DNA of 64,000 nucleotides, taken from assembly GCA_965261585.1 (NCBI GenBank), contig CBDHDN010000064.1, positions 124,001 through 188,000 of the forward strand. The letters are read 5' to 3'. The notes under the pieces are model-generated. The model saw nothing but the letters and a program-made list of their open reading frames with translations, ran no database searches and was not told where the DNA came from. Every line of letters begins with the position of its first letter. Position 1 is the stretch's first letter. Of the stretch, positions 7,306-16,007 are shown in pieces. Made by a program: the position numbers and the translations under genes. The stretch comes from CBDHDN01 sp965261585. Lineage in GTDB: Bacteria > Pseudomonadota > Alphaproteobacteria > UBA6615.

Positions 7306-7794
7306 GTGTCGAGCAGCTATCAAAAAGGGTTTCCCGTCTCCTGGGACCAACTCCACCGCGACGCCAAGGCGCTGGCCTGGCGGCTTACCGATCGCGGGCC
7401 GTGGGGCCGCCTTGTCGCGGTGACCCGCGGTGGCCTCGTGCCTGCCGCGATCGTCGCCCGCGAGCTTGACGTGCGGCTTGTCGACACGGTCTGCGTCTCG
7501 TCCTACGACCATAAGGACCAAGGCGGGCTCAAGGTCCTGAAGGCGGTCGACGGCAATGGCGCGGATACGCTGATCGTCGATGATCTGGTCGATACCGGCA
7601 AGACGTTCAAGCTGGTCCGCGAGATGCTCCCCAAGGCGCATTTCGCGACGGTCTACGCCAAGCCCGCGGGCCGGCCGATGGTCGACACCTTCATCACCGA
7701 GGTCAGCCAGGACACCTGGATCTATTTCCCGTGGGACATGGAGCTGCAGTTCGTTCAGCCGATCGCCCAGTCCTCGCCCGGGCCGGCGGGCTAG
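7306..7794 (+). CDS. gpt: Xanthine phosphoribosyltransferase
   Basis: Purine salvage enzyme joining xanthine or guanine to PRPP. The 162 residues from a GTG at 7306 match the family length. The N-terminal block YQKGFPVSWDQLHRDAKALAWRL is typical of proteobacterial Gpt. The PRPP-binding signature is LIVDDLVDTGKT near residues 87-98, with the VTRGGLVPA loop near 40. A TWIYFPWD motif near the C-terminus belongs to the base-binding region. Weak GGGAG upstream supports the GTG. Single gene, convergent with the ABC operon whose last stop is 18 bp away. Confidence 0.93.
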   Translation: MSSSYQKGFPVSWDQLHRDAKALAWRLTDRGPWGRLVAVTRGGLVPAAIVARELDVRLVDTVCVSSYDHKDQGGLKVLKAVDGNGADTLIVDDLVDTGKTFKLVREMLPKAHFATVYAKPAGRPMVDTFITEVSQDTWIYFPWDMELQFVQPIAQSSPGPAG

Positions 7795-7812
7795 GGCGTT
7801 TCCAGGGGCGGC

Positions 7813-8670
7813 TCAAGCCACCCGCATGATGCGCAGGCGCGGGTCCAGCAGGTCGCGCAGCCCGTCGCCCAGCAGGTTGAGCCCGAGCACGGCGAGCGCG
7901 ATTGCCAGCCCCGGGAAGATCGCCAGCGTCGGGGCGATCACCATCAACGTCTGGGCGTCGAACAGCATGCGGCCCCAACTGGGCGCCGGCGGCTGGGTGC
8001 CGAGGCCCAGATAGCTGAGCGCCGCCTCGGCGAGGATGGCGACGGCGAACTGGATCGTCGCCTGCACGATCAGCACCGACGACACGTTCGGCAGCACGTG
8101 GTCGATCGTGATCCTGAGCGGCCCCTTGCCGATGGCAAGGCCGGCCCGCGTGTACTCCAGGCCCCAGACCTGCAGCGCCGCGCTGCGGGTCACCCGCGCG
8201 AACACGGGAATGTTGAAGATGCCGATGGCGATGATCGCATTGACGGCGCCGGGGCCGAGGAACGCCGTGATCAACAGGGCCGAGACGATCGCCGGAAAGG
8301 CAAAGACGACGTCGGAGCCGCGCATCACCAACTCGTCGATCCAGCCGTGCCGGGCCGCGGCCCAGGCGCCCAATGAGACTCCGAAGACGACGCCGATGCC
8401 GACGGCGACGATGCCGACGGCGATCGAATTGCGGGCGCCGACCATGATGCGCGATAACACGTCGCGGCCGAACTGGTCGGTGCCCAGCCAATGCGCCGCG
8501 CTCGGCCCCTGCAGCCGCTCGCTCACCGCCAGCACGTCCACCGGATAGGGCGTCCAGGCGAACGACGCCAGCGCCATGACGACCAGGGCACCCGTCAGCA
8601 CGATGCCGACGAGGAAGCTCGGATGACGCCAGCCGGCGGCGAGGCGTGCCCACGGGCCGTTGTCCCTCAT
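7813..8670 (-). CDS. PepT-family ABC permease (DppC/OppC-like)
   Basis: Second inner-membrane permease of a peptide/opine/nickel-type importer, 285 residues. It has an N-terminal cytoplasmic segment and TM1 (FLVGIVLTGALVVMALASF), the DppC motif HWLGTDQFGRDVLSR, and about five further TM segments. The ATPase-coupling EAA loop includes TRAGLAIGKGPLRITIDHVLPN. Its start overlaps the DppB-like stop by ATGA. Last gene of the operon: no ATPase gene follows, because gpt lies head to head at 7794, so the transporter must borrow ATPases encoded elsewhere or is incomplete. Confidence 0.9.
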   Translation of the reverse strand: MRDNGPWARLAAGWRHPSFLVGIVLTGALVVMALASFAWTPYPVDVLAVSERLQGPSAAHWLGTDQFGRDVLSRIMVGARNSIAVGIVAVGIGVVFGVSLGAWAAARHGWIDELVMRGSDVVFAFPAIVSALLITAFLGPGAVNAIIAIGIFNIPVFARVTRSAALQVWGLEYTRAGLAIGKGPLRITIDHVLPNVSSVLIVQATIQFAVAILAEAALSYLGLGTQPPAPSWGRMLFDAQTLMVIAPTLAIFPGLAIALAVLGLNLLGDGLRDLLDPRLRIMRVA

Positions 8671-9614
8671 GCCCGCGTCCGCGGCCGCGGGTCGATCAGG
8701 CCATAGGCGATGTCGACCAGGAAGTTGATGGCGACGACGAGGCCGACCAGCAGGACCGCGACGTCGCGCACGACGATGATGTCGCGCTGGGAGACGGCCT
8801 GAAAGATCAGCCGCCCCAGTCCGGGCAGGAAGAACACGTTCTCGACGACAATCGACCCGGCCAGCAGGAACGCGAACTGCAGCCCCAGGATCGTCGACAT
8901 CGGGATGAGCGCATTGCGCAGCACGTGGCGGATCAGGATCGCCCGCTCAGCGACGCCCTTGGCGCGTGCTGTGCGCACATAGTCGGCGCTGAGCGTGTCC
9001 AACACGGCCGATCGCGTCACCCGTGCCAGGATCGCCGCCTCGGGCAGGGCGAGCGCGACCGCCGGCAGCAACAGCGCCCACAGGCCCGCGCCGATGCCGG
9101 CTTCCCAGCCCGGGAAGCCGCCGGCCGGGAACCAGCCCAGCTTTACCGCGAACAGCAGCACCAACAGGATGCCGAACCAGAAGTTCGGGACCGCCATGCC
9201 GAGCTGGCTGAAGCCCATGACGCCGTAGTCGCCGATGCGGTTGTGCCGGGTTGCGGCGAACATGCCGAGCGGCACGGCCAGGGCCGTCGAAATGACGATC
9301 GACAGGAACGCCAGCGGCAGCGTGATCCCGAGCCGCGCGGCAACCAGCTCACCGACCGACACGGCGTAGGTATGGCTTGTCCCGAGCTGCCCGGTGACGA
9401 GCCCGCCGAGCCACGTGACATAGCGCAGCGGCGCGGGCCGGTCGAGGCCGAGCTGCGCGCGCAGCGCCGCCAGCGTGTCCTCCTGCGCCTCGATGCCGAG
9501 GATCAGCAGCGCCGGGTCCCCCGGCAGCACCTCGAGAACAAGGAAAATAACCAGGCTGGCCACGACCATCGTGACCAACAGAGAGAACAAACGCCGGGCC
9601 AGGAAGGTCAGCAT
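8667..9614 (-). CDS. PepT-family ABC permease (DppB/OppB-like)
   Basis: First inner-membrane permease of the importer, 315 residues from the ATG at 9614, where MLTFLARRLFSLL matches the normal family N-terminus. A longer version from a TTG 24 bases earlier was not preferred. Family landmarks: VLPGDPA in the first periplasmic loop, YVTWLGGLVTGQLG, and the EAA loop YVRTARAKGVAERAILIRHVLRNALIP. Six TM segments are expected. It lies between the binding protein gene (93 bp upstream) and the DppC-like gene, which it overlaps by 4 bp. Confidence 0.9.
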   Translation of the reverse strand: MLTFLARRLFSLLVTMVVASLVIFLVLEVLPGDPALLILGIEAQEDTLAALRAQLGLDRPAPLRYVTWLGGLVTGQLGTSHTYAVSVGELVAARLGITLPLAFLSIVISTALAVPLGMFAATRHNRIGDYGVMGFSQLGMAVPNFWFGILLVLLFAVKLGWFPAGGFPGWEAGIGAGLWALLLPAVALALPEAAILARVTRSAVLDTLSADYVRTARAKGVAERAILIRHVLRNALIPMSTILGLQFAFLLAGSIVVENVFFLPGLGRLIFQAVSQRDIIVVRDVAVLLVGLVVAINFLVDIAYGLIDPRPRTRA

Positions 9615-9707
9615 CGCCGCCCTGCCACGCCAACCCAAACGACCGCTGGGAGAGGGTGCCTCACCCCGCCAGCACGTACGGCACCCGCCCCAGGGTTATT
9701 GCCAGGG

Positions 9708-11186
9708 CTATTGCCAGCGCACCTCGGTCATGTCGTTGGCCTGGACCGGGCTGTTCTCCCACAGGCCGACGAGCCCCTTCTTCCAGACGCCCAGCTTCGG
9801 CAGCTGGAAGATGAAGCCGTTGACCGCGTCGTCGGCGATGATCCGCTGGGCCTGACCCAGCAGGGCGTAGCGCGCCTGCTGGCCGCTGGTCCGGTCGAGC
9901 TCGTCGATCACGCTCCTCAGCGCCGCCGAATCGTAGTGGAAGTAGTAGCCGTCGCGGACATAGATGCCGATATCCAGGGGCTCGGTGTGCGACACGATCG
10001 TCAGGTCGAAATCGTCGCCGCGGAACACCTGCTCCAGCCACTGCGCCAATTCGACCGGGATGATCTCGACCTCGATGCCGACGCGGGCGAGCTGTGCGGC
10101 AATAACCTCGCCGCCGCGCCGTGCATAGGTCGGCGGCGGCAGCTTCAACGTCGCCTTGAAGCCGTTCGGGAACCCGGCCTCGGCGAGCAGCGCCTTGGCC
10201 CGGTCGACGTCGTGGGCATAGAGACCCGTCAGGTCGACATAGGCCGGATGGTGTGGCGCGAAGTGGCTGCCGATCGCCTTGCCGTAGCCGAAATAGGCAC
10301 CGTCGATGAACTCCTGCCGGTTGATCGCATGGGCGATCGCGCGGCGCACGCGGACGTCGTCGAACGGCGCGCGCGTATTGTTGGTCGACAGGATGGTCTC
10401 GCCCTCTGTATTGCCGATGACCACCTCGAAACGGGCGTCGGCCTCGAATTGCTTCAGGCTCTCCGGCGCACCGAAGTTGGGAAAGGCGTCGATGTCGCCG
10501 GCCAGCAGGGCCGCCATCTGCGCCGAGGCATCGGAAATGAACTTGAACGTCACCTGGCTCAGCGGCGCCCGGTCGTCGTTGGCGACCAGCTCGACGCGGT
10601 CGCCCTGGACCCAGCGCGAGAACTTGTAGGGCCCGGTGCCGACGGGGTTGGACTTGTTCGCCTCGGCGCTTTCCGGTGCGACGATGACGGCGTCGCCCCA
10701 GCCCAGGTTGAACAGCAGGCTGCCCTCGGGCCGGCTCAGCGTCAGCCTGACCTGCGACGCATCGATCGCCTCGACCCGGTCGATCGCCGTGTACAGGCGC
10801 TTCTGGGCGTTGACCGAATCCTCGGCCAGCACGCGCTCCAGCGCGAACACGACGTCGGTCGCCTCGAAAACTGTGCCGTCGTGGAATTTGACGGCGGACC
10901 GCAATGTGAAGTCATAGACCAGCCCGTCTTCGGAGATCGTCCAGCTGACGGCCAGCGCCGGCTGCACGGCGCCGTTCTGATCGATCCGCGTCAGTCCCTC
11001 GAAGACGTTGGCGTAGACGACCTCGTCGATCGCCGCCGCCGCGCCCGCCGTCGGGTCCAGGTGCGGCGGCTCCAGCGCCATGCCGATGACGATGCGATCC
11101 TTGGCGCCTTGTGCCTGAGCGGCCAGCGGCAACACTGCCAATGGCAGCAACAGCGCCGCGCCGAGCAACAGTGGTAGTTTCTTCAT
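9708..11186 (-). CDS. Periplasmic substrate-binding protein, peptide/opine/nickel family (SBP_bac_5)
   Basis: Solute receptor of the same ABC importer, 492 residues from the ATG at 11186, which has GGGAGG 7 bases upstream. The signal peptide is MKKLPLLLGAALLLPLAVLPLAAQAQG with cleavage near AQA. The SBP_bac_5 hallmarks follow: EPPHLDPTAGAAAAIDEVVYANVFEGL, YDFTLRSAVKFHDG and VRRAIAHAINRQEFIDGAYFG. Length is normal. First gene of an operon SBP - DppB-like - DppC-like. Ligand unknown. Nothing regulatory was recognised in the 73 bp before the next gene upstream. Confidence 0.92.
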   Translation of the reverse strand: MKKLPLLLGAALLLPLAVLPLAAQAQGAKDRIVIGMALEPPHLDPTAGAAAAIDEVVYANVFEGLTRIDQNGAVQPALAVSWTISEDGLVYDFTLRSAVKFHDGTVFEATDVVFALERVLAEDSVNAQKRLYTAIDRVEAIDASQVRLTLSRPEGSLLFNLGWGDAVIVAPESAEANKSNPVGTGPYKFSRWVQGDRVELVANDDRAPLSQVTFKFISDASAQMAALLAGDIDAFPNFGAPESLKQFEADARFEVVIGNTEGETILSTNNTRAPFDDVRVRRAIAHAINRQEFIDGAYFGYGKAIGSHFAPHHPAYVDLTGLYAHDVDRAKALLAEAGFPNGFKATLKLPPPTYARRGGEVIAAQLARVGIEVEIIPVELAQWLEQVFRGDDFDLTIVSHTEPLDIGIYVRDGYYFHYDSAALRSVIDELDRTSGQQARYALLGQAQRIIADDAVNGFIFQLPKLGVWKKGLVGLWENSPVQANDMTEVRWQ

Positions 11187-11259
11187 GAAAGCCTCCCGGG
11201 GTTTCGATGTTGCCGGCAGGATAGCAGTGGCCTCCAGGTCCAGCAATCGGCCTGCCCGG

Positions 11260-12285
11260 TCAGGACCGGCCGAGCGCGTGCCCGTGCTGCGTGCGATAAC
11301 TCGCTATGCCGCCTAGATCTGCGGCCTCGAAGATGCCGCGGCCGATCGCACGGGCCACGCAATCGGCGGCGACGGCGCCCAGGTGGGCCAGCCAGACGCC
11401 ATCGTCGCCGGGTGGCGTCCACGCCCCCGTGGCCAGGCAGAACAGCGTGTCGCCGTCGAACGGCGTGTGCGCCGGCCTGATCGCCCGGGCGAAACCATCC
11501 TGGGCCATGATGCAGACCCGATGTGCCTCGGGCTTGGTCAGCGCCGCGTTGGTGGCAACGACACCGATCGTCGTGTTGGCGACGGCATCGGGGCCTCCGC
11601 CGGTGGCTTTCAGGGTCACGGTCATGTCGACGCTGCCGGTCGGCAGCGGCTGACCGCCCATCTCGCCAGCCTGCTCCCAGGCCCAGGCCCACAGCGCTGC
11701 CTGCCCGGGCATGATCGGCGAGCCGATAGCGTTCACCGCGACGACGGCGCCGACCGCCAGCCCGTCGTCGGCGACCGCCGAGACGCTGCCCAGGCCGCCC
11801 TTGACCGGCCCGGCAACGGCGCCGAGTCCGGCCCCGGCGTTGCCCAGGGTGAAGTCCGCGCCGGCCGCGTCGCAGGCCGCGCTGCCCAGCGCGCGATAGG
11901 GCGGACCGTCCGGCCAGGTCTTGTCGCCGCCGTTCGCCAGGTCGAACAGGATTGCCGCCGGCACGATCGGCACGAGCACGCCGTCCCGCCCGACAGAGCG
12001 CCCGCGGCCGTCGCGGCGCAGCCAGTCGACCACGCCCGACGCGGCATCCAGGCCGAACGCGGACCCGCCGGACAAGGCGACGCCGTGCACCGTGTCCACC
12101 ATGTTCGCGGGCTGCAGCAAGTCGGTCTCGCGGGTACCCGGCGCGCCGCCGCGCACATCGACCGCGGCGACCGCCGGCGCCGCCGGCAACACGACCGTGA
12201 CGCCGCTCCGCCCGGGCCCGTCCTCGGCGTTGCCGACGGCGATGCCGGCGACATCGGTGATCAGGTTGCGGGGTCCCGGCCGCAT
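11260..12285 (-). CDS. P1 family (DmpA-type, S58) aminopeptidase
   Basis: 341 residues of the DmpA/L-aminopeptidase superfamily, N-terminal nucleophile hydrolases that cleave themselves into two chains. N-terminal signature NLITDVAGIAVGNAED; the GGSAFGLDAASGV loop near residue 75; the autocleavage region ANTTIGVVATNAALTK near residue 240, where a Thr is the probable nucleophile. No signal peptide, so cytosolic. Family members hydrolyse D- or beta-aminopeptides and amides. It stands 73 bp upstream of the ABC binding protein gene in the same direction, so it may be co-transcribed and process the imported peptide, which is inference. Confidence 0.88.
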   Translation of the reverse strand: MRPGPRNLITDVAGIAVGNAEDGPGRSGVTVVLPAAPAVAAVDVRGGAPGTRETDLLQPANMVDTVHGVALSGGSAFGLDAASGVVDWLRRDGRGRSVGRDGVLVPIVPAAILFDLANGGDKTWPDGPPYRALGSAACDAAGADFTLGNAGAGLGAVAGPVKGGLGSVSAVADDGLAVGAVVAVNAIGSPIMPGQAALWAWAWEQAGEMGGQPLPTGSVDMTVTLKATGGGPDAVANTTIGVVATNAALTKPEAHRVCIMAQDGFARAIRPAHTPFDGDTLFCLATGAWTPPGDDGVWLAHLGAVAADCVARAIGRGIFEAADLGGIASYRTQHGHALGRS

Positions 12286-12299
12286 CAGCCGCGGCCTTC

Positions 12300-12394
12300 A
12301 TGCTTCGACAAGCTCAGCATGAGGTTCGACAACCCCGGATCGAATCGATCACGTCCGGGGATGAGGGCCTCACCCTGAGCCTGTCAAAGGGCGA
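12300..12394. repeat. Intergenic palindromic repeat
   Basis: An arm CTTCGACAAGCTCAGCATGAGG is answered about 45 bp later by CCTCACCCTGAGCCTGTCAAAG, an imperfect inverted repeat. A second dyad (CCCCGGAT/GTCCGGGG) lies between the arms. Arms with the core TTCGACAAGCTCAG..TGAGG are common dispersed intergenic repeats in alphaproteobacteria. It fills the gap between the peptidase gene and hslO. Confidence 0.75.
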
Positions 12395-12424
12395 GGCCCG
12401 TCGGATGCTCTACGGCCCCGGCCG

Positions 12425-13375
12425 CTACTCACCGCCAAGCTCGCTCGGGTGGACGGCGTAGGTCTCGCTGCAGAACTCGCAGGTCACCATCAGGTGGCCA
12501 TCGACCTCCAGGTCGGTCAGCTCGTCGCGCGGCAGCGATTTCAGCACGGCGACAATGCGCTGCGACGAACAGCGGCAGCCGCGCTGCAGGACCCGCGCCG
12601 GCTGCACGCGCAGGTTCTCCTCGTGGAACAGCCGATAGAGGTAGCGCTCCGCCGGCAGCCCCGGCCCGAGCAGCTCCGCCCGCGTGCCTGTCGCCATCAG
12701 CATCATCGCCCGACGCCATGGGTCGTCGCCATCGTCGGACCGCAGCGCGCCGGGCTCGCTGTCGGGCATGCGCTGCAGCATCAGGCCGGCGGCCCGCCAG
12801 CCCCCAGTGTCGTCGGCGCACGCTGCCAACGTCAGGGCCGTGTCGATCTGCGCCGACTGGCGGAAATAGTGCTGGGCGCACGCGGCGAGGCTGTCGCCCT
12901 GCAACGCGACCGTGCCCTGGTAGCGTTCGGTGTGCGGGCCTTGATCCACGGTAACCGCCAGGTAGCCCTCGCCGAGCAGCGCTCCGATCGTGCCGGCGGC
13001 GCCGTCGGGGCCGTCATCGGGCAGCCGGTCGGCGTCGTACTTGGCATAGCCGCGGACGACACCGGCGTTGGTTATATCGGCGACGAGCAGCGAGACCGGC
13101 CCGTCACCCTGCGCCTGGAAGGTCAGGACGCCGTCATATTTGAGGGCGCCGGCCAGAGTCGTCATCAAGGCCAGGCCTTCGCCCAGCAAAGTCGCAACCG
13201 GCGTCGGATATTCGTGGCGCCGCAGAATGCCGTCCAGCAGCCGGCCCAGCCTGGCGATGCGGCCCATGAAACCTGGCCCCTGCCCGTCCTGCGGCGACAG
13301 CGAGAACGGCAGCAGGAAATCGTCGGCCGCCGCCGGCGCTCCGTTGGTCGATCGCGCCGGGTCGGCTTCAGGCAT
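12425..13375 (-). CDS. hslO: Redox-regulated chaperone Hsp33
   Basis: Cytosolic holdase switched on by oxidation, 316 residues. The C-terminal zinc site is intact: GCRCSSQR and VTCEFCSETY supply the CxC and CxxC cysteines. Upstream is the usual Hsp33 fold with TLLGEGLALMTTLAGALKYDG and the substrate-binding/linker region. The acidic N-terminal extension (about 25 residues) is a bit longer than in E. coli. The ATG at 13375 lies inside the end of argF (8-bp overlap), so translation is probably coupled. Third gene of argD-argF-hslO, an order I know from many alphaproteobacteria. Confidence 0.95.
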   Translation of the reverse strand: MPEADPARSTNGAPAAADDFLLPFSLSPQDGQGPGFMGRIARLGRLLDGILRRHEYPTPVATLLGEGLALMTTLAGALKYDGVLTFQAQGDGPVSLLVADITNAGVVRGYAKYDADRLPDDGPDGAAGTIGALLGEGYLAVTVDQGPHTERYQGTVALQGDSLAACAQHYFRQSAQIDTALTLAACADDTGGWRAAGLMLQRMPDSEPGALRSDDGDDPWRRAMMLMATGTRAELLGPGLPAERYLYRLFHEENLRVQPARVLQRGCRCSSQRIVAVLKSLPRDELTDLEVDGHLMVTCEFCSETYAVHPSELGGE

Positions 13376-14300
13376 TGGCCCAGTCGTCGTTTAGGCACCA
13401 GACGAGGATGGCCTTCTGCGCGTGCAGGCGGTTCTCCGCCTCATCCCAGACGACCGAGCGTGGACCGTCGATGACGGCCGCCGTCACCTCTTCGCCGCGG
13501 TGCGCCGGCAGGCAATGCATGAACACGGCCGCTGGCTTTGCCAGGTCCATCAGGGCTTGATCGACGCGGAACGGTGTCAGCAACATGCGCCGATTGTCGT
13601 AGCCATCGTCGCCCATGGAAACCCACGTGTCGGTGACAACGCAATCGGCACCACTGACCGCGGCGCGCGGGTCGTCGGCGACCGTGACGCGGCCACCCTC
13701 GCCTCGCGCCCACGCGAGCTTGGGCGCCGGCGGCTTCAGCTCGGCCGGGCAGGCGATGCGCAAAGCGAAGCCGAACCGTACCGCGGCATGGATCCACGAC
13801 ACGGCGACGTTGTTGCCATCGCCGCTCCACGCCACGGTCTTGCCGGCGATCGGGCCCAGATGCTCTTCGATTGTCATCACGTCGGCCATCAGCTGGCAGG
13901 GGTGCGAGCGGTCGGTCAGGCCGTTGATCACCGGCACGCGCGCGTGATCGATCATCTCCCGCAGGTTCGCCGTGGCCGACGTGCGCAACATGATCGCGTC
14001 GGCATAGCGCGACAGCACCCGCGCCGTGTCGGCGATCGTCTCGCCGCGCTCCAGGTGCGTTGCCTTCTGCTCGAGCACGACCGCGCTGCCGCCGAGCTGC
14101 TGGGCGGCCACCTCGAACGACACCCGCGTGCGCGTGCTCGGCTTCTCGAAGACCATGGCCAGGATCTTGCCGGCCAGCGGCCGCGCGCCCGGCGGATCGG
14201 GCGCCCGCCCCTGCTTCAGTGCGTGGCCAAGGTCGACGATCCGCCGCAGCGTCGCCGGCGTGCAGAGGTCAAGATCGGCAAAGTGCCGTAGCGCCGCCAT
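13368..14300 (-). CDS. argF: Ornithine carbamoyltransferase
   Basis: Transfers the carbamoyl group of carbamoyl phosphate to ornithine, making citrulline in arginine synthesis. 310 residues, normal length. Carbamoyl-phosphate loop FEKPSTRTRVSFE near residue 52; HPCQLMADVMTI near 134; the ornithine-binding VSMGDDGYD loop near 231; MHCLPAHRGEEV near 267 with the catalytic Cys. It starts 4 bp after argD, so both are on one transcript. Confidence 0.97.
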   Translation of the reverse strand: MAALRHFADLDLCTPATLRRIVDLGHALKQGRAPDPPGARPLAGKILAMVFEKPSTRTRVSFEVAAQQLGGSAVVLEQKATHLERGETIADTARVLSRYADAIMLRTSATANLREMIDHARVPVINGLTDRSHPCQLMADVMTIEEHLGPIAGKTVAWSGDGNNVAVSWIHAAVRFGFALRIACPAELKPPAPKLAWARGEGGRVTVADDPRAAVSGADCVVTDTWVSMGDDGYDNRRMLLTPFRVDQALMDLAKPAAVFMHCLPAHRGEEVTAAVIDGPRSVVWDEAENRLHAQKAILVWCLNDDWANA

Positions 14301-14304
14301 CGCC

Positions 14305-15498
14305 TCACCGCTCGGCCACGGTGGCGCAGGCCTGGTCGATCATCGCCAGCGCCGCCTCGACCTCGGCATCGCCGATGATCAGCGGCGGCACCAGCCGCAT
14401 GACATTGTCGCCCGCCGGCACGCACAACAGGCCGGCCTCGCGCGCCGCCGTCACCAGATCGCCGGCGGCATGGTCGGCCTGCACCCGCAGGCCCAGCATC
14501 AGGCCGCTGCCGCGGACCTCGGCCAGCACCGCCCGGTGGCGGTCGACGCAAGCCGCCAGGCCGTCGCGCAGCACGCCGGCGATCCTGTCGACCCCGGCCA
14601 GGAAGCCGTCCGCCAGCAGGACGTCGAGCGTCGCGTTGGCCACGGCCATGGCCAGCGGATTGCCGCCGAACGTGCTGCCATGGCTGCCCGGCGTCAGCGC
14701 CTGCGCCACCGCGTCGGTGGCCAGGAACGCACCGCACGGAAAGCCGCCGGCGATACCCTTGGCGACGGCCATGACGTCGGGCGTGACGCCCGACCACTCG
14801 TGGGCGAACAGCTTGCCCGTGCGGCCGAACCCGCACTGCACTTCGTCGAAGATCAAGACCAGCCCGTATTCGTCCGCGGCCTCGCGCAGGCCGCGCATGT
14901 AGTCGGCCGGCAGCGGCCGGATGCCGCCTTCGCCCTGCACCGGCTCGGCGACGATCGCCGCCGTCTCCGGCCCGATCGCCGCGCGCAGCTCGTTGAGGTT
15001 GCCGAACGCGACCTGGTCGAACGCATCGACAACCGGGCCGAACCCGGACAGGTGCTTCTCGTTGCCGCCGGCGGCGATCGTCGCCAGGGTCCGGCCGTGG
15101 AACGCGCCGGCGATCGTGATCGCCCGGTAGCGCTCGGACCTGCCGCCTTCGCTGTGATAGCGGCGCGCCAGCTTCACCGCGCCCTCCATCGCCTCGGCGC
15201 CGGAATTGCAGAAGAACGCCGCGTCGGCAAATGTCGCCGCGGTCAGCCGTTCGGCGTAGCGCGTCTGTTCGGGGATCTCGTACAGGTTGGAGACGTGCCA
15301 CAGGCGCTGCGCCTGGGCCGTCAGGGCGGCGACGAGTTGGGGATGGCCGTGGCCCAGGATGTCGACCGCGATGCCGGCCGCGAAATCGAGGTAGCGGCGA
15401 CCGTCGGTCGCGATCAGGGTGGCACGTTCGCCACGCTCGAATGCCAGCGGAGCCCGCGCATAGGCGGACATCAAGGCGCTTGTCACGGCCGGCTCCAT
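14305..15498 (-). CDS. argD: Acetylornithine aminotransferase
   Basis: PLP enzyme of class III producing N-acetylornithine in arginine biosynthesis, 397 residues. The PLP-binding lysine sits in MAVAKGIAGGFPCGAF near residue 248, preceded by LIFDEVQCGFGRTG; the GAEAMEGAVKLARRY region near 105 binds the cofactor phosphate; GSTFGGNPLAMAV contributes from the dimer partner. Also matches the ornithine/succinylornithine aminotransferase family, but the position directly before argF supports ArgD. First gene of the operon; upstream sequence at 15.5-15.85 kb is filled by repeats. Confidence 0.96.
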   Translation of the reverse strand: MEPAVTSALMSAYARAPLAFERGERATLIATDGRRYLDFAAGIAVDILGHGHPQLVAALTAQAQRLWHVSNLYEIPEQTRYAERLTAATFADAAFFCNSGAEAMEGAVKLARRYHSEGGRSERYRAITIAGAFHGRTLATIAAGGNEKHLSGFGPVVDAFDQVAFGNLNELRAAIGPETAAIVAEPVQGEGGIRPLPADYMRGLREAADEYGLVLIFDEVQCGFGRTGKLFAHEWSGVTPDVMAVAKGIAGGFPCGAFLATDAVAQALTPGSHGSTFGGNPLAMAVANATLDVLLADGFLAGVDRIAGVLRDGLAACVDRHRAVLAEVRGSGLMLGLRVQADHAAGDLVTAAREAGLLCVPAGDNVMRLVPPLIIGDAEVEAALAMIDQACATVAER

Positions 15499-15606
15499 CG
15501 GTTGGGCGCATTTAACCGGGTGCGCGGAAAGAGGCGCTGACTATCGAAGAACCGCCGGCCTGTCAACGTGCCGGCCGGATTCCGGCTGGGTTCGTTGGCC
15601 GACGCC

Positions 15607-15846
15607 GACCCCACAATAGTCATCCTCGGTCCCCACAATTTTGTCATCCTCGGCCCCCACAATTTGTCATCCTCGGCCTTGTGCCGAGGATCCATGGTCG
15701 GTCACTGCGCGGTTGCCGGAGGGAGCGTGCCCCTTGCGCTTGCGTCCGCTGAGTTATGGAATCGTCGCTCGGAGGTCACCTTCGCACGCTCGTGCAGACC
15801 GCGGGATGGGTCCTCGGCACAGGGCCGAGGAAGACGGATGGGGGCT
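15607..15846. repeat. CCCCACAAT..GTCATCCTCGG repeats and CCTCGGC palindromes
   Basis: Three direct copies of a unit of about 23 bp (CCCCACAATTTTGTCATCCTCGG with one to two base differences) lie at about 15610-15680. They lead into a dyad CCTCGGCCTTGTGCCGAGG. A second dyad CCTCGGCACAGGGCCGAGG follows at about 15812-15830. GTCATCCTCGG..GCCGAGGATCCATG is a known kind of dispersed alphaproteobacterial intergenic repeat, often miscalled as a small protein. No gene is supported in this stretch. Confidence 0.75.
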
Positions 15847-16007
15847 CGACGCTGCCGCGCACTGTCGAGAACATTCTGAGTTGACCGGTTTATGTACCAT
15901 ATGAGTTGACCGCTTCTGTTGCGGTTTCTGGCCCTGTGGGGAAGAGGTCGGTCGCGGAGCGGCTGTCCACTTGTCCACAGGGCGCCGGTCGGTCGCGTCG
16001 AAGCGGG

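Noticed and set aside
8646..11177. 843-codon open frame opposite the ABC permease and binding protein genes
   Set aside because: Composition is rich in Arg, Gln and Asp as expected of antisense to GC3-biased genes; the minus-strand genes have clear family motifs.
15607..15680. CCCCACAAT-type repeats as CRISPR repeats
   Set aside because: Units are directly joined, differ in length, and belong to a palindromic intergenic repeat type.
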